Part shown: in pieces, positions 1 to 10,800 of the stretch
Layout of the letters: each line of letters begins with the position of its first letter
Position numbering within the stretch: position 1 is the first letter of the stretch
From: Gracilaria gracilis
Lineage: Eukaryota > Rhodophyta > Florideophyceae > Gracilariales > Gracilariaceae
DNA length: 64,000 bases
Direction: 5' to 3'
Assembly (NCBI GenBank): GCA_030374805.1
Contig: JARGSG010000202.1
Location: 620,001 to 684,000, forward strand
Notes under the pieces: generated by a model
Seen by the model: the letters and a program-made list of their open reading frames with translations, nothing else
The model's database searches: none
Told to the model about the DNA's origin: nothing
Position numbers and translations under genes: made by a program

Positions 1-1470
1 GCCATCAGAATCACATCGTCGGCAAATGCACTTGCACCTCGATCCGACACATGATATGGCACCTCCTGCACTCGATACAGCATGGAATCAATATACATGT
101 TGAACAATGTACAGCTGAATGGGTCACCTTGAGGCACTCCAAGAGTCATTTGTACTTGCTCATCTTTCCAATTTCCATTTATGAAAGCGTTGACTGGTTG
201 CAGCAGCAAAGTAGTCATTGCCGCATGCTTCGGTTGTAACCTCGCTGCGCACACTTGCGACAATAGTTTTCGGTTGACTTTGTCGTACGCCTTCGTTAGA
301 GCCAGTACTGCCACACGCGAGTGGCCATTTGTGATGATGTTACTCACTTCTACAATCGCCTGTTCCGTGCCATTGTACTTTGAGAACCCATACTGATACT
401 CATGAAACTCAATATAGTTCACCACAATCGAGTTTAATGCAGCCGAAATTGCTTTCCGCAAGTGCGACAGAATAGAGATCGGTCGGTAGTTGGATGGTAC
501 CGAGATGTCGCCTTTCTTGTATATGGGCGATATACGTGCCTGCCGCAACGCTAAAGGTATATATGCCAACCTGCAGCACGCCCGCCACAGCTTCAGAAGC
601 GTGGACGTGCACAAAGTTGGACTGACCTGTAGCATTTTCGACGCCACGTTATCGCGGCCAATCATCTCCCCTTCTTTGCATCCTTGATCGACTTTTCCAA
701 TGTAATCTGGAACGAGTCCGGGACGTCAAATGTGAGTGCTTTCACCCCACATTCTGGTGGCTGATACTCGGCAATAAACTCAGCATAGTCCTGAGGGTCT
801 AATGGGTTTCCACGTTCAAGTGCCCGTGCGCTATGTTGAGATCGTAATTTCATCACCGAGTTGATTCGATTCGCTGTTTGAGATGCTGTCTCGTCCTCGG
901 CGTTGTCAAGAAATTCGTCCAACAGTTGTCTCTTCTTTGCCCGACAACGACGTTTAATGAATCGGTCAATCACCTTGTACACATTCCACATTTGAATGTT
1001 GCCACTTCGTTTCCACGGTTTGTAATAGGTAGATCGCACACGACTCAACTGGTCAAGACTAGAATCGCAGAAGAAGCGATATCGGTCAGGACGCATTGAT
1101 ACGAAAGTGATCAAGGGGCTACTGATTGTGTCCACAAGTTGGCTACAAGCATCCTCCAGATCCTCTCTTGAGTTTGCGTGGTCAAAACGTGAAGCCACAT
1201 TAGGCAAATTGGCTTTGTAATACATCTGAGCGTCTTCTATTTTGTCCACGCATTTGAGTTTCGCCCTCGAAATCTTCGGTTTTCGTGGTGAGAATTGAGT
1301 TGTCATCCAGTCAATGTCTGCAACAACCATATTGTGATCCGAGACCGCATCCCACGATCCACTTGCTGTTGCTACATTTCGAACAGACACTCGCTTCGAG
1401 ATGAAGAAATCCACTACACTCGAACCATTTGGGGTAGGAAAGGTTGGCGTTAACTCGGATGGAGCCCTCC
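1..1470 (-). pseudogene. LINE ORF2 fragment (endonuclease end and reverse transcriptase)
   Basis: On the minus strand this reads as the C-terminal endonuclease region (SSVVDFFISK, then WDAVSDH, about 1300-1430) followed by the linker and the first half of the RT. The window edge falls just after the FADD motif of the RT (about 7-27). The two parts are in different frames: an indel near 655-662 puts a TGA right after the residues KDAKKGR. It retains the VDFFISK endonuclease segment that L2 and L3 lack. Positions 1-1103 match 19003-20105 with a constant offset of 19002 and only a few substitutions. The 5' side ends abruptly at an F3 LTR. Confidence 0.85.
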
Positions 1471-2820
1471 GACCACGACAATCCATACACAAACACCCGC
1501 ACTTGTTGCCTGCAACCTGTAATCAGTACACGACGCTATAATGTGTATATCTAGGCCCATCAAGTCACAAGTCAGCAACAAGTACCTGTAAACCATATGA
1601 CGTGAACCAAACACAGCCAACAAGTTCCATGCATCCAGATACATACATGTGCATGCAGCACTACCCGAACATGATGTCAACCACTGAACAGTGTCAACAC
1701 TCGTGCACCATGTACCAAGTATCCACATTGCTACATGTGCACACTGTGCACCTCGACCACTCTTGACAACGTGTCCTGGTGTACAGTCTGTCTGTACGGA
1801 CCCATCTGAACACCTTGATATTCGACACAGTGATGGAGGTTATAGCTGGGAAGGGAAGGTTGATGCAAAGGGAAGGTGGGGATATGCAAAGGAAGTTCGC
1901 CAGCTCTGGCTCGGATTTACTTGGAGGTGCTTCTGTCACAACTTATATAGCACTACGTCGTCGCACTACCGCTCACTTCCACTCGGAGTAAAACCTAAAC
2001 CACTAAGCAGGGACACTCAGTACTACCAAACATCATCTAACATAACATGGTAACACTTCCACAATTCATGACAGCTTACAACCAACAAGGAACAACAGTG
2101 CACAACAGTGCACAACAGTGCACAACAAGTTACGTGCCTACTCAACAAGTTACGTGCCTACTCAACAAGTTACGTGCCTACACATAACGATGACCATGCA
2201 CAAATTCACATTGTGCTAATACACTGTATTCCGTACACCACACCAATATGTGTATGCTCCAGCTCACCAAGTACCACGTAACCACAAATTCACTCAATGC
2301 AATAAGTTCCACAACATGTTACCACAGTGTTCGAGTAATCCTCATGACTGTACTTGACTCATCACCATAGTGCACCAAGTTGCATCAATGTGTTCAACAT
2401 GTCCACGTACATAACTGTGCATACTGTCCAGCATACCATCTGTGCTAGCTACACACGTGTAGCCCAGAACAACCCAGTAATGCCATAACACTTGTACACA
2501 GTACGTTGCATGTGCACATTTGCAGTAGCCAATCAGAAGCCAGTTTCACGTTGAGTTTGCACAAACGCGCATATGCGCTTTTCCAGCAGCACCCTCCAAA
2601 ACAGCCCATGCTCCCCTGCACTTTTGGTTTCAGTGACAGCACTAGGTCAACATCCAACACACAGCACCACATCTGACACGTTCATCCAATGTGGCTCTTC
2701 CACCATCCAACACAGTGGAGCGTACAGAACGACATCCGTCATAGTTTCACATACCAAGGTACCATTCTAGACTTGTCACATGTGGAAAGCTTGATGTCAG
2801 TGAAAGCATGACATCCAACA
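1471..2820 (-). mobile_element. F3-type LTR remnant, minus, split by a solo LTR
   Basis: 1471-1830 and 2660-2820 match the F3 LTR (compare 45758-46732) in reverse complement. The LTR 3' third, with promoter and TATA box, is missing at the left, where it abuts LINE sequence. The right end is the true LTR terminus (reverse of TGTTGGATGTC) and is followed by a polypurine-tract complement and F3 internal DNA. The gap 1831-2659 is a later solo F1 LTR. Confidence 0.8.
1831..2659 (-). mobile_element. Solo F1 LTR, minus, TSD CACAG
   Basis: 829 bp, starting TGATGGAGG and ending CATCCAACA, the reverse complement of a TGTTGGATG...CCATCA LTR. It is flanked by CACAG at 1826-1830 and 2660-2664, and removing LTR plus one TSD rejoins the surrounding F3 LTR exactly. 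It is about 29 bp longer than the 800-bp F1 LTRs at 7054 and 13109. The extra length is one more copy each of a 10-bp (around 2097-2130) and a 20-bp (around 2128-2185) tandem repeat. Confidence 0.9.
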
Positions 2821-3062
2821 CCCTCTCTCTGTTACTGACTTCAAGCGAGTAGCACAAGCCCCAACAGCACAATGAACTTGGTGCAATATGTGCAATGCAA
2901 CCCTTTCAGTAATATCGTGTAGAAGGATGGTGAAAGCCAGTTCAACAGCCTAATGAGATAGGTCAAAGTCCATATTCGTATATCTATGACCAGTGTACTT
3001 CTACCACACTTGCGTACTGTTTGACTTAAAATAAGAGTGTCAGCATCGAGTCTCCTTTCAAC
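2821..3062 (-). mobile_element. F3 internal 3' end, minus
   Basis: Reverse complement of the last part of F3 internal DNA (compare 48813-49053). It begins with the complement of the polypurine tract next to the LTR. No coding potential. It ends near 3062, and 3063-3080 resembles the end of F1 pol, as in 7892-7908. Confidence 0.7.
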
Positions 3063-3080
3063 ACTAGGTGCTGTACTCCA

Positions 3081-4010
3081 TGTTGGATGTCATGCTGTCA
3101 CTGACATCAAGCTGTTCACATGTGACAAGTCTAGAATGGTACCTTGGTATATGAAACTATGACTGATGTCGTTCTGTACGCTCCACTGTTGGATGGTGGA
3201 AGAGCCACCTTTGGATGAACGTGTCAGATGTGGTGCTGTGGCGAATATCAAGGTGTTCAGATGGGTTCGTACAGACAGACTGTACACCAGGACACGTTGT
3301 CTAGAGTGGTCGAGGTGCACAGTGTGCACATGTAGCAATGTGGATACTTGGTGCATGGTGCACGAGTGTTGACACTGTTGAGTGGTTGACATCATGTTCG
3401 GGTAGTGCTGCATGCACATGTATGTATCTGGATGCATGGAACTTGTTGGCTGTGTTTGGTTCACGTCATATGGTTTACAGGTACTTGTTGCTTACGTGTG
3501 ACTTGGTGAGCCTAGACATACACATTATGGCGTCGTGTACTGATTACAGGTTGCAGGCAACAAGTGCGAGTGTTTGTGTATGGATGGTCGTCGTCTGGTC
3601 ATTATGGTGCGCTTTCGTATTGTGTGTATGCACTGTCATGGATGCGCATGGTTGTACATTGTTGTACATTGTTGTACATTGTTGTACATTGTTGTGCAGT
3701 ATTGTACGGAATTGTTTTGCAGTGCTGTGCACTGCTGTGCACTGTTGTGCCTTGTTACTTGTAAGCTGTCATGAATTGTGGCAGCGTTACCATGTCATGT
3801 TAGAAGATGATTGGTAGTATTGAGTGTCCCTGCTTAGTGGCTTAGGTTTTACTCAGAGTTAGAGTTGTTCGGTGATGCAACGAAGAAGTGTTATATAAGT
3901 TGTGAGCACGGCACCTCCAAGTAAATCCCAGCCAGAGCTGGTGAACTTCCTTTGCATATCCCCACCTTTCTTTTGCATCAACCTTCCCTTCCCAGCTATA
4001 ACCTCCATCA
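3081..4010 (+). mobile_element. F3-type LTR, plus, no matching TSD
   Basis: 930 bp, TGTTGGATGTC...CCTCCATCA, with the same layout as the other F3 LTRs: four copies of a 10-bp repeat (TTGTACATTG, 3652-3691) and a TATA-like box near 3892. Flanks are CTCCA on the left and CACCG on the right, so there is no target duplication. The left flank is F3/F1 internal DNA and the right flank is LINE ORF1. This suggests recombination between two LTRs at different places rather than a simple solo LTR. Confidence 0.8.
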
Positions 4011-4844
4011 CACCGACACTCGACAAAGTGTCGTCTCGATGTCTGGGGCAATCTATGAAGCTCATAACACGGAAAGTAACGTGCAACATCTCCCAAACTT
4101 CGCACATCCCACCGCCGCAATCACTGCAAGTACAGGAGCAGTGACTGCCGATCCGAACGGGACCACTATTGAAGGGGCCCAAACAAGCCCATTGGAACCG
4201 CTTCAGACTTCTAATGAGAATCTGTCATGGGATTGGAACCACGATGGTGCTCCCACTTATGACCACGAAATGCGTCGGCCGAACAGATTGGTACGAAATG
4301 TGTTCTCCGTGAGCATTAATGTGCCGTCGACTACGATGCAAACCGGTCCAATTCTACATGATGGTCACCATAACGGTGAGGTGTTGTGATTCGAAGTGGT
4401 ACTTTCAACGTGAGAGGTGTCGCACATAGCGAGGCCGAAGTCCACCGTGCATGGAAAGTTTTAGGATTAGACTTTCTGTGCGTTGTGGAAACATGGCAGC
4501 GTGCCTCCGATGGGGCGTCGTTGGCATTGCCACATTTGAGTGTGGCGCTGGAACCGGAGTAAAGGAGTCGTGCGCCGAGAGGTGGGATTCCGATTTTCCA
4601 TTATGAACGCTTCTCTACTAAGTTCGTGGCCAAGTACGGCACCGCGGCATACCAAATCCTGGCACTGGGAGTTCGCCCAGATCTCAATGTGATAGGAGTA
4701 TATCTTAGTCCGAGCGCTTCAGATGAGGACATAGAGGGATTCCTGGAGCGATTGAAGTCTTTGATCCGTGGTCCGACGTTACTGGCTGGCGACTGGAATG
4801 CCCGTCATGACGACTGGGATCAACGTACAAACAGGCATGGTCGT
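4011..4844 (+). pseudogene. LINE fragment: end of ORF1 and start of ORF2 endonuclease
   Basis: 4011-4389 matches the C-terminal part of LINE ORF1 (compare 36849-37227). ORF2 begins at the overlapping GTG (4386). The endonuclease start is recognisable (FNVRG-like segment, VVETW, GDWNARHDDWD) and, unlike L2 and L3, continues into QRTNRHGR, so this copy predates their endonuclease deletion. A TAT to TAA change at about 4560-4562 stops the frame. The fragment ends where an F3 LTR begins. Confidence 0.8.
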
Positions 4845-5237
4845 TGTTGGATGTCATGCTGTCACTGAGATCAAGCTTTTCACATGTGACAAGTCTAGAA
4901 TGGTACCTTGGTATATGAAACTATGACTGATGTCGTTCTGTACGCTCCACTGTGTTGGATGGTGGAAGAGCCACCATTGGATGAAAGTGTCAGATGTGGT
5001 GCTGTGTCGAATATCAAGGTGTTCGGATGGGTTCGTACAGACGGACTGTACACCAGGACACGTTGTCTAGAGTGGTCAAGGTGCACAGTGTGCACATGTA
5101 GCAATGTGGATACTTGGTACATGGCGCACGAGTGTTGACACTGTTGAGTGGTTGACATCATATTCGGGTAGTGCTGCATGCACATGTATGTATCTGGATG
5201 CATGGAACTTGTTGGATTTGTTTGGTTCACGTCATAT
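4845..5237 (+). mobile_element. F3 LTR 5' part, plus, truncated
   Basis: Starts with the LTR terminus TGTTGGATGTC and follows the F3 LTR for about 390 bp, up to the segment that reads CACGTCATAT in other copies. There it is replaced by DNA of the piggyBac-like element starting CCCAAATGCC. The other LTR half is not found at the far end of that element. Confidence 0.75.
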
Positions 5238-5531
5238 CCCAAATGCCGCAATTTAAGGTTCACTATAGTGAGCCTTAAATGTTTGAATGTATAAGAAGTA
5301 CATGTGATGTCCCGTATCGGTTGTTAAGGCTCATATGGAAAGTAGATGACTGCTACAATGTTGTCACCAACAGTGGGGCTATTTAGACATCAAGATTTCC
5401 CAGTATTGAATACACAAGTTGCGTATGTAGATTGCTCCAGAAATCCATAAAACTGGCTTAGGTTCACTATAGTGGACCTTACATTCAAACATTTACTTGT
5501 CAATATTTGTCAAGAGCACTTTCAACAGTGA
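5238..5531. mobile_element. Terminal region of piggyBac-like element P, with palindromes
   Basis: Non-coding. It begins CCC, as piggyBac ends usually do. The palindrome CACTATAGTG occurs at about 5260 and 5467, each inside a larger near-palindrome (AAGGTTCACTATAGTGAGCC and a close relative). Flanking arms AAATGTTTGAATGT (about 5277-5290) and ACATTCAAACATTT (about 5483-5496) form an inverted pair about 190 bp apart. These look like subterminal binding repeats of the transposase encoded next to them. No TTAA duplication is visible at the LTR junction. Confidence 0.5.
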
Positions 5532-7048
5532 TTAGGATGATCTCAATCTCGTTGACCGTCGCAAAACTATGTCACTTTTAGCATAGGTTTCCATTCTCTC
5601 ACTTTGAGTTGAAGCCCCAACATCACTTTCATTGAAATCAGAAGCACCCCCGGCGTCACCGTTGCAACCGTTGGCCTTCTGAACCTTCAAAGCGTTACCA
5701 GAAAGTGGAACTATTCGTTTCTCTAACATCCGCTGACAGTGCCACACACTCTAACAACTTTTCTTCAGAGGCCAGTAAACACGAACACAAAGTGCTACTG
5801 CACAATGCGAGCAGTTATAAGTAGTTCTATGTCCCCGCCAACCAGCTTTCTTAACACCACAAATAGCACACCATATTGGTGGTTCCTTCTGTATTTGTTC
5901 ATGACCCCTTACTTTTAGACGAAGTTTCAGTCCGGGCCCGTGGTTGAAGAAACGAATTCTGTGCCTCTTCTTCGCAGCAGCAAGTGCTTTCAACCTTCTT
6001 ATTTCGTCTCTGTTAATCTCTGGCACCTGTTTGTCTGAATCATGCACCTCATTCTTCTCGAGTACGTCAGCGTAGTACAGCATCTCCTTACTTACATCAT
6101 GTATAAAATCCGCAAATGACTGTACTTTATTCAAAGCAAGACGGAATCCATCCAGAGCGCCAAATAGTTCTTCTGATTCCAGTAAATCCCTGCGCTCCAT
6201 CATACGCCAAGCTACAAAACCATTAACAGCAAGTGTTTTGAGCACTTGCGTAACAAGTTTTTGCTCCCTTTTAAATGTGATGTTGATGAGTGGAGTATGG
6301 CTCTAGCCTGCGTTGAACCGTCGACTCCGCCTTTGGTTTTCGAATATATAGATTGTGCAGAGTGCTTGAACAGTTTAATCGGAGACAATACTTCTCCGCT
6401 TCTAACTGTGTTGTTCAGTACTCTCCAGAAAGGCGGTTTTGATTGCAGAACAACCCTTAACTTTGCTTCAATAAACTGTGGAAGCACCACCGGTTCTTCA
6501 TGTGTCCACCTCACCACGCTTTCGACTGAGCGGATAAGTGCGTCGCCACAAATCATACGCTGATCGTCGTCGCAAATTACCAGAACCTTGTAGATAACAC
6601 CTGTCTCTGCCACACATACATACAAACACAGGTTGACGTTCATAACATACATTTGGTGGAGCATTTGTCCGACATGCCCAACCGGTATGTACTCTCGTAT
6701 GATTGGAGCCCCAATCTTTCCCACAATTAAGGACTGTGTAGCTCGACCAACAACTGATCGCAAACTGTTAGTCGAAACCCTTGTTTTTATCTCTATTGCA
6801 GCGGGTCCAAGATGTTTACCATGTATTTCAATCCCAGTAAGGCTTCCTGCTCCATTCTTTTCCAAGTCTTCATGCAACTCCATGAGATCAAGTAGGGCCA
6901 CACCGTCGGGCGAACAAGCGAAGTAGTCTTTTCCTTTTATTCCGAGCATGCCAACCTCGAAGACTTCTGTCACGTACGGCAACTTCTGTAGAGCCGAGAT
7001 CACTACCTTTTCATTGATAGTTCCACGCAACATCATTTCTGTGCTGCG
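5532..7048 (-). pseudogene. piggyBac-like transposase, C-terminal half with embedded PD-(D/E)XK nuclease
   Basis: Minus-strand frames in order. 7036-6212 (274 codons) opens with a YqaJ-like nuclease signature: MLRGTINEK, then YFACSPDG, then AAIEIKT, the usual E...D...ExK layout. It then reaches YSKTKGGVDGS, the piggyBac segment that carries the last catalytic Asp. 6245-5751 (164 codons) is in another frame and carries the hydrophobic VNGFVAW segment and a Cys/His-rich end (WCAICG ... HRTTYNCSHC). A TAG at 5751-5753 separates it from a further 71 codons in the same frame (SVWHCQRM). So there is at least one frameshift (near 6230) and one nonsense codon. The N-terminal half lies at 14628-15836, beyond the F1 insertion. 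The family call rests on motif layout only. Confidence 0.6.
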
Positions 7049-7053
7049 TTTCT

Positions 7054-7853
7054 TGATAGAGGTTATAGCTGGGAAGGGAAGGTGGATGCAAAAGGGAAGG
7101 TGGGGATATGCAAAGGAAGTTCGCCAGCTCTGGCTAGGATTTACTTGGAGGTGCTTCTGTCACAACTTATATAGCACTACGTCGTCGCACTACCGCTCAC
7201 TTCCACTTGGAGTAAAACCTAAGCCACCAAGCGGGGACACTCAATACTACCAATCATCATCTAACATAACATGGTAACACTGCCACACTTCATGACAGCT
7301 TACAACTAACAAGGCACAACAGTGCACAACAGTGCACAACAAGTTACGTGCCTACTCAACAAGTTACGTGCCTACACATAACGATGACCATGCACAAATT
7401 CACATTGTGCTAATACACTGTATTCTGTACACCACACCAATATGTGTATGCTCCAGCTCACCAAGTACCACGTAACCACAAATTCACTCAATGCAATAAG
7501 TTCCACAACATGTTACCACAGTGTTCGAGTAATCCTCATGACTGTACTTGACTCATCACCATAGTGCACCAAGTTGCATCAATGTGTTCAACATGTCCAC
7601 GTACATAACTGTGCATACTGTCCAGCATACCATCTGTGCTAGCTACACACGTGTAGCCCAGAACAGCCCAGTAATGCCATAACACTTGTACACAGTACGT
7701 TGCATGTGCACATATGCAGTAGCCAATCAGAAGCCAGGTTCACGTTGAGTTTGCACAAACGCGCATATGCGCTTTTCCAGCAGCACCCTCCAAAACAGCC
7801 CATGCTCCCCTGCACTTTTGGTTTCAGTGACAGCACTAGGTCAACATCCAACA
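7054..7853 (-). repeat. F1 3' LTR
   Basis: 800 bp. The plus-strand start TGATAGAGG corresponds to the LTR end (CCTCTATCA on the element strand). Next to it, 7854-7863 is the complement of the polypurine tract AGAGGGGGGG. Confidence 0.9.
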
Positions 7854-7873
7854 CCCCCCCTCTGTCACTGACT

Positions 7874-10800
7874 TCAAAGCTCTAGGTGCTGTACTCCACA
7901 CTCCTTGCGAAACTTCTCGAGTTTCACGCGGGCAAGAGGCTTGTTGAGCATATCGGCAACCATGGAATCAGTTGGACAGTAGAACAGCACGATGGACTCG
8001 TCACGCAGAGCCTCTCTAGTGAAGTGGAACCGAATGTCGATGTGCTTCGTTCGCCTGTTCACAACACCATTTCGAGCAAGGTCGATGGAGCCTTGGTTGT
8101 CAACATACACAGGCGTCGGTTCAACCAAGACTTTGACAGACCCGTCCACCTCAACTCCAATCACAATAGCAATGCCGTTCCAAAGTCGCCTTAGCCAGAT
8201 TGCTTCTTTGGTACCAGAGCATAGACTCACATACTCAGCTTCAGCACTTGAGAGCGCCACCACTTCCTGCTGACGTGAACTCCAGGACACTGGACCACCG
8301 CTCATCATGAACACATATCCACTGGTAGACTTGCGGTTGGCAACATCGCCTGCCCAATCAGAGTCCACATAGCCGTGCAGTTCCAGATCAGTGGTAGAGC
8401 CGTAGGTGAGTCCAAAGAAGCAAGTACCGTTGAGATAGCGAAGCACACGTTTGACTGCCTTCCAGTGAGTCTCTCCAGGTTTCTCCACATACTTTGCAAG
8501 TTTGGACACTGCGTATGAGATATCTGGACGAGTTCCCACAGACAAATACATGAGACTGCCAATTGCCTGACGATACGGAACATACGTGAGTACCTCCTCA
8601 ACAACAGACAAGTCCACACCGGATTCCATCGGAGTTTCAACTGGCTTAGACTGATGCATGCCGAAACGTTCCAAGACCTTTTGCGTGTACGCAGACTGAG
8701 TCAGGTACAGCTGTCGCTTAGCTCGATCACGGTGGATCTCGAATCCGAGAACCATACGAGCTTCTTTGAGGTCTTTCATGCGGAACCGAGTTGACAGCTC
8801 TGCCTTTACGCGATTCATGGTCTCCATGCTCGGACTTGCTATCAGCAGGTCATCCACGTATAGAGCAATGATAACCACAAATCCCAGTATTATCCCGGTG
8901 TACACACACTCATCTGCGTCATTCGGCTTCAACTGCATCTCATCAACAAGGAACGTGTATATCTTTGCATGCCACTGCCTTGGTGCCTGTCTAAGCCCAT
9001 AGATGGCTTTCTTCAAACGACACACCAAGTCTTCGCTCCCTTGCTGTATGAAACCTTTTGGCTGCTCCATATACACTGTCTCCTCCAGGTCGCCGTTCAG
9101 AAACGCAGTCTTCACATCCATCTGGTGCAAATGAAAGTCTCGCACAGCTGCAATCGACAGAATCATCCTGATCGAAGTGAACTTCACCACTGGGGCATAA
9201 GTCTCTGAGAAGTCCACACCTTCGATCTGCAGGAATCCTCTAGCAACCATACGAGCCTTGTACCTGACAGTTGGTTCACCAGATGGTGCAGATTCATACT
9301 TCTGAACGTACACCCACTTGGACGAAATCACGTTGCTGTCTGCTGGCCTAGGCACTAGATCCCATGTGTCATGCTCTATCAGTGACTGGTACTCGCTTTT
9401 CATTGCCTTTTTCCATGCTTCGGAATCAGAACGTGACGCAGCTTCACTATAAGAAGAAGGAGTGTCATCACTGGCTGTCAGAAGAGCAGTTCCACCCCAC
9501 CAACGCGTAGGCTTCTTACTCTCACGTGTGGATCTACCAACAGGCTGTGTCACTTGCCCTTCAGGCTCAACATGTGAAACTGATGTGGAACCATCACTGG
9601 TACTCTCAGACGCATCATGGACATCAGGCGCAGGTGCGGAAGGTTCATCTTCACTGGGGTGACTGGATGTGTCAGAGTTGGAGGTGTTATCCGGACTAGA
9701 CATGTCACTCAACTCCATGTCAGCATAGTCCTCTTCCTCAAAGTTCTCATGGTCTTCTAAGCCCGAAGACTCGTCAAACCTCACATCTCTTGACACAATC
9801 ACCTTTCTCTTCTTACCATCCCACAACTTGTACCCGTGGGACCCAGAATTATACCCAATGAAGATGGCTTTCTTTGCTCTGTCCTCCAGCTTCTTCAGCT
9901 TGTGATCCACAACTTTGTACCAGCATCGGCTCCCAAACACACGCAGATTGCTCACATCAGGCTTCTGACCATGCCACAGCTCGAATGGAGTCGAGTTACT
10001 AGGAAGGGCTTTGCAGGTCACTCTGTTGCGTACATACACTGCTACGTTCAAGGCTTCAGCCCAAAAATTCTTTGGCAGTTGTTTGTGGTGCAACATCGAT
10101 CTGACCAAGTCCATGAGTGTTCGGTTGAACCTTTCGGCAAGCCCATTCTGCTGTGGATTGTACGGCACTGTTCGCTTATGTTCAATACCGTGGCGCTCGA
10201 GTTCTTTGCGGAAACGATTGGACAGATACTCACCACCGTTGTCAGTGCGCAATGCACGTAGCACACTCTCACGTGCGGTGATGGTTTTCAACTTTCGTCC
10301 AGTCTGGTTTTCCACAAACTTGAGCCACCTCATGAACATTTGGAACACCTCATCTTTGGTTTTGAGCATGTACAAGAAGCAATACCTGCTGTGATCGTCG
10401 ATGAATGTGACAAAGTAGTGCGAGCCTCCCAAGGATTTCACACTTACTGGACCTGAAACGTCCGAGTGGACAAGGTCCAGTACGTGTTCTGCTCGTTCCC
10501 CCCCTTGCTTGGGAGTCGGAGCACGGGTTGCCTTTCCTACTACACACGAGCCACACACATCCAGCTTCTGTGCCAAATCTACATTCAGCCCTGATACAAC
10601 CTCATTGCGAGCCATCTGCTTAATGCCTTCCACATTCACATGAGCCATTCGAGCATGCCAAAGAGACAGATCTGACACAAGGGCGCTGTCTACATCTGTA
10701 CGCTGTTCTGCTGCAGTGCGAAGGTAGTACAGGCCTTTAAAACGGCACCCGGAGGCAACCACTTTTGACCCTTTGTAAACACATACCTTCTCTCTTTCAA

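Noticed and set aside
3338..3817. Cys/Val-rich open frames over the F3 LTR (also 46017-46556 and 49313-49862)
   Set aside because: They arise from the 10-bp repeat, whose length is not a multiple of three but which stays open in several frames on both strands. They lie inside LTRs and change with repeat number.
5532..5747. Small independent 71-codon gene
   Set aside because: Same frame as the upstream piggyBac-like C-terminus, separated only by one TAG. Better read as the end of that pseudogene.
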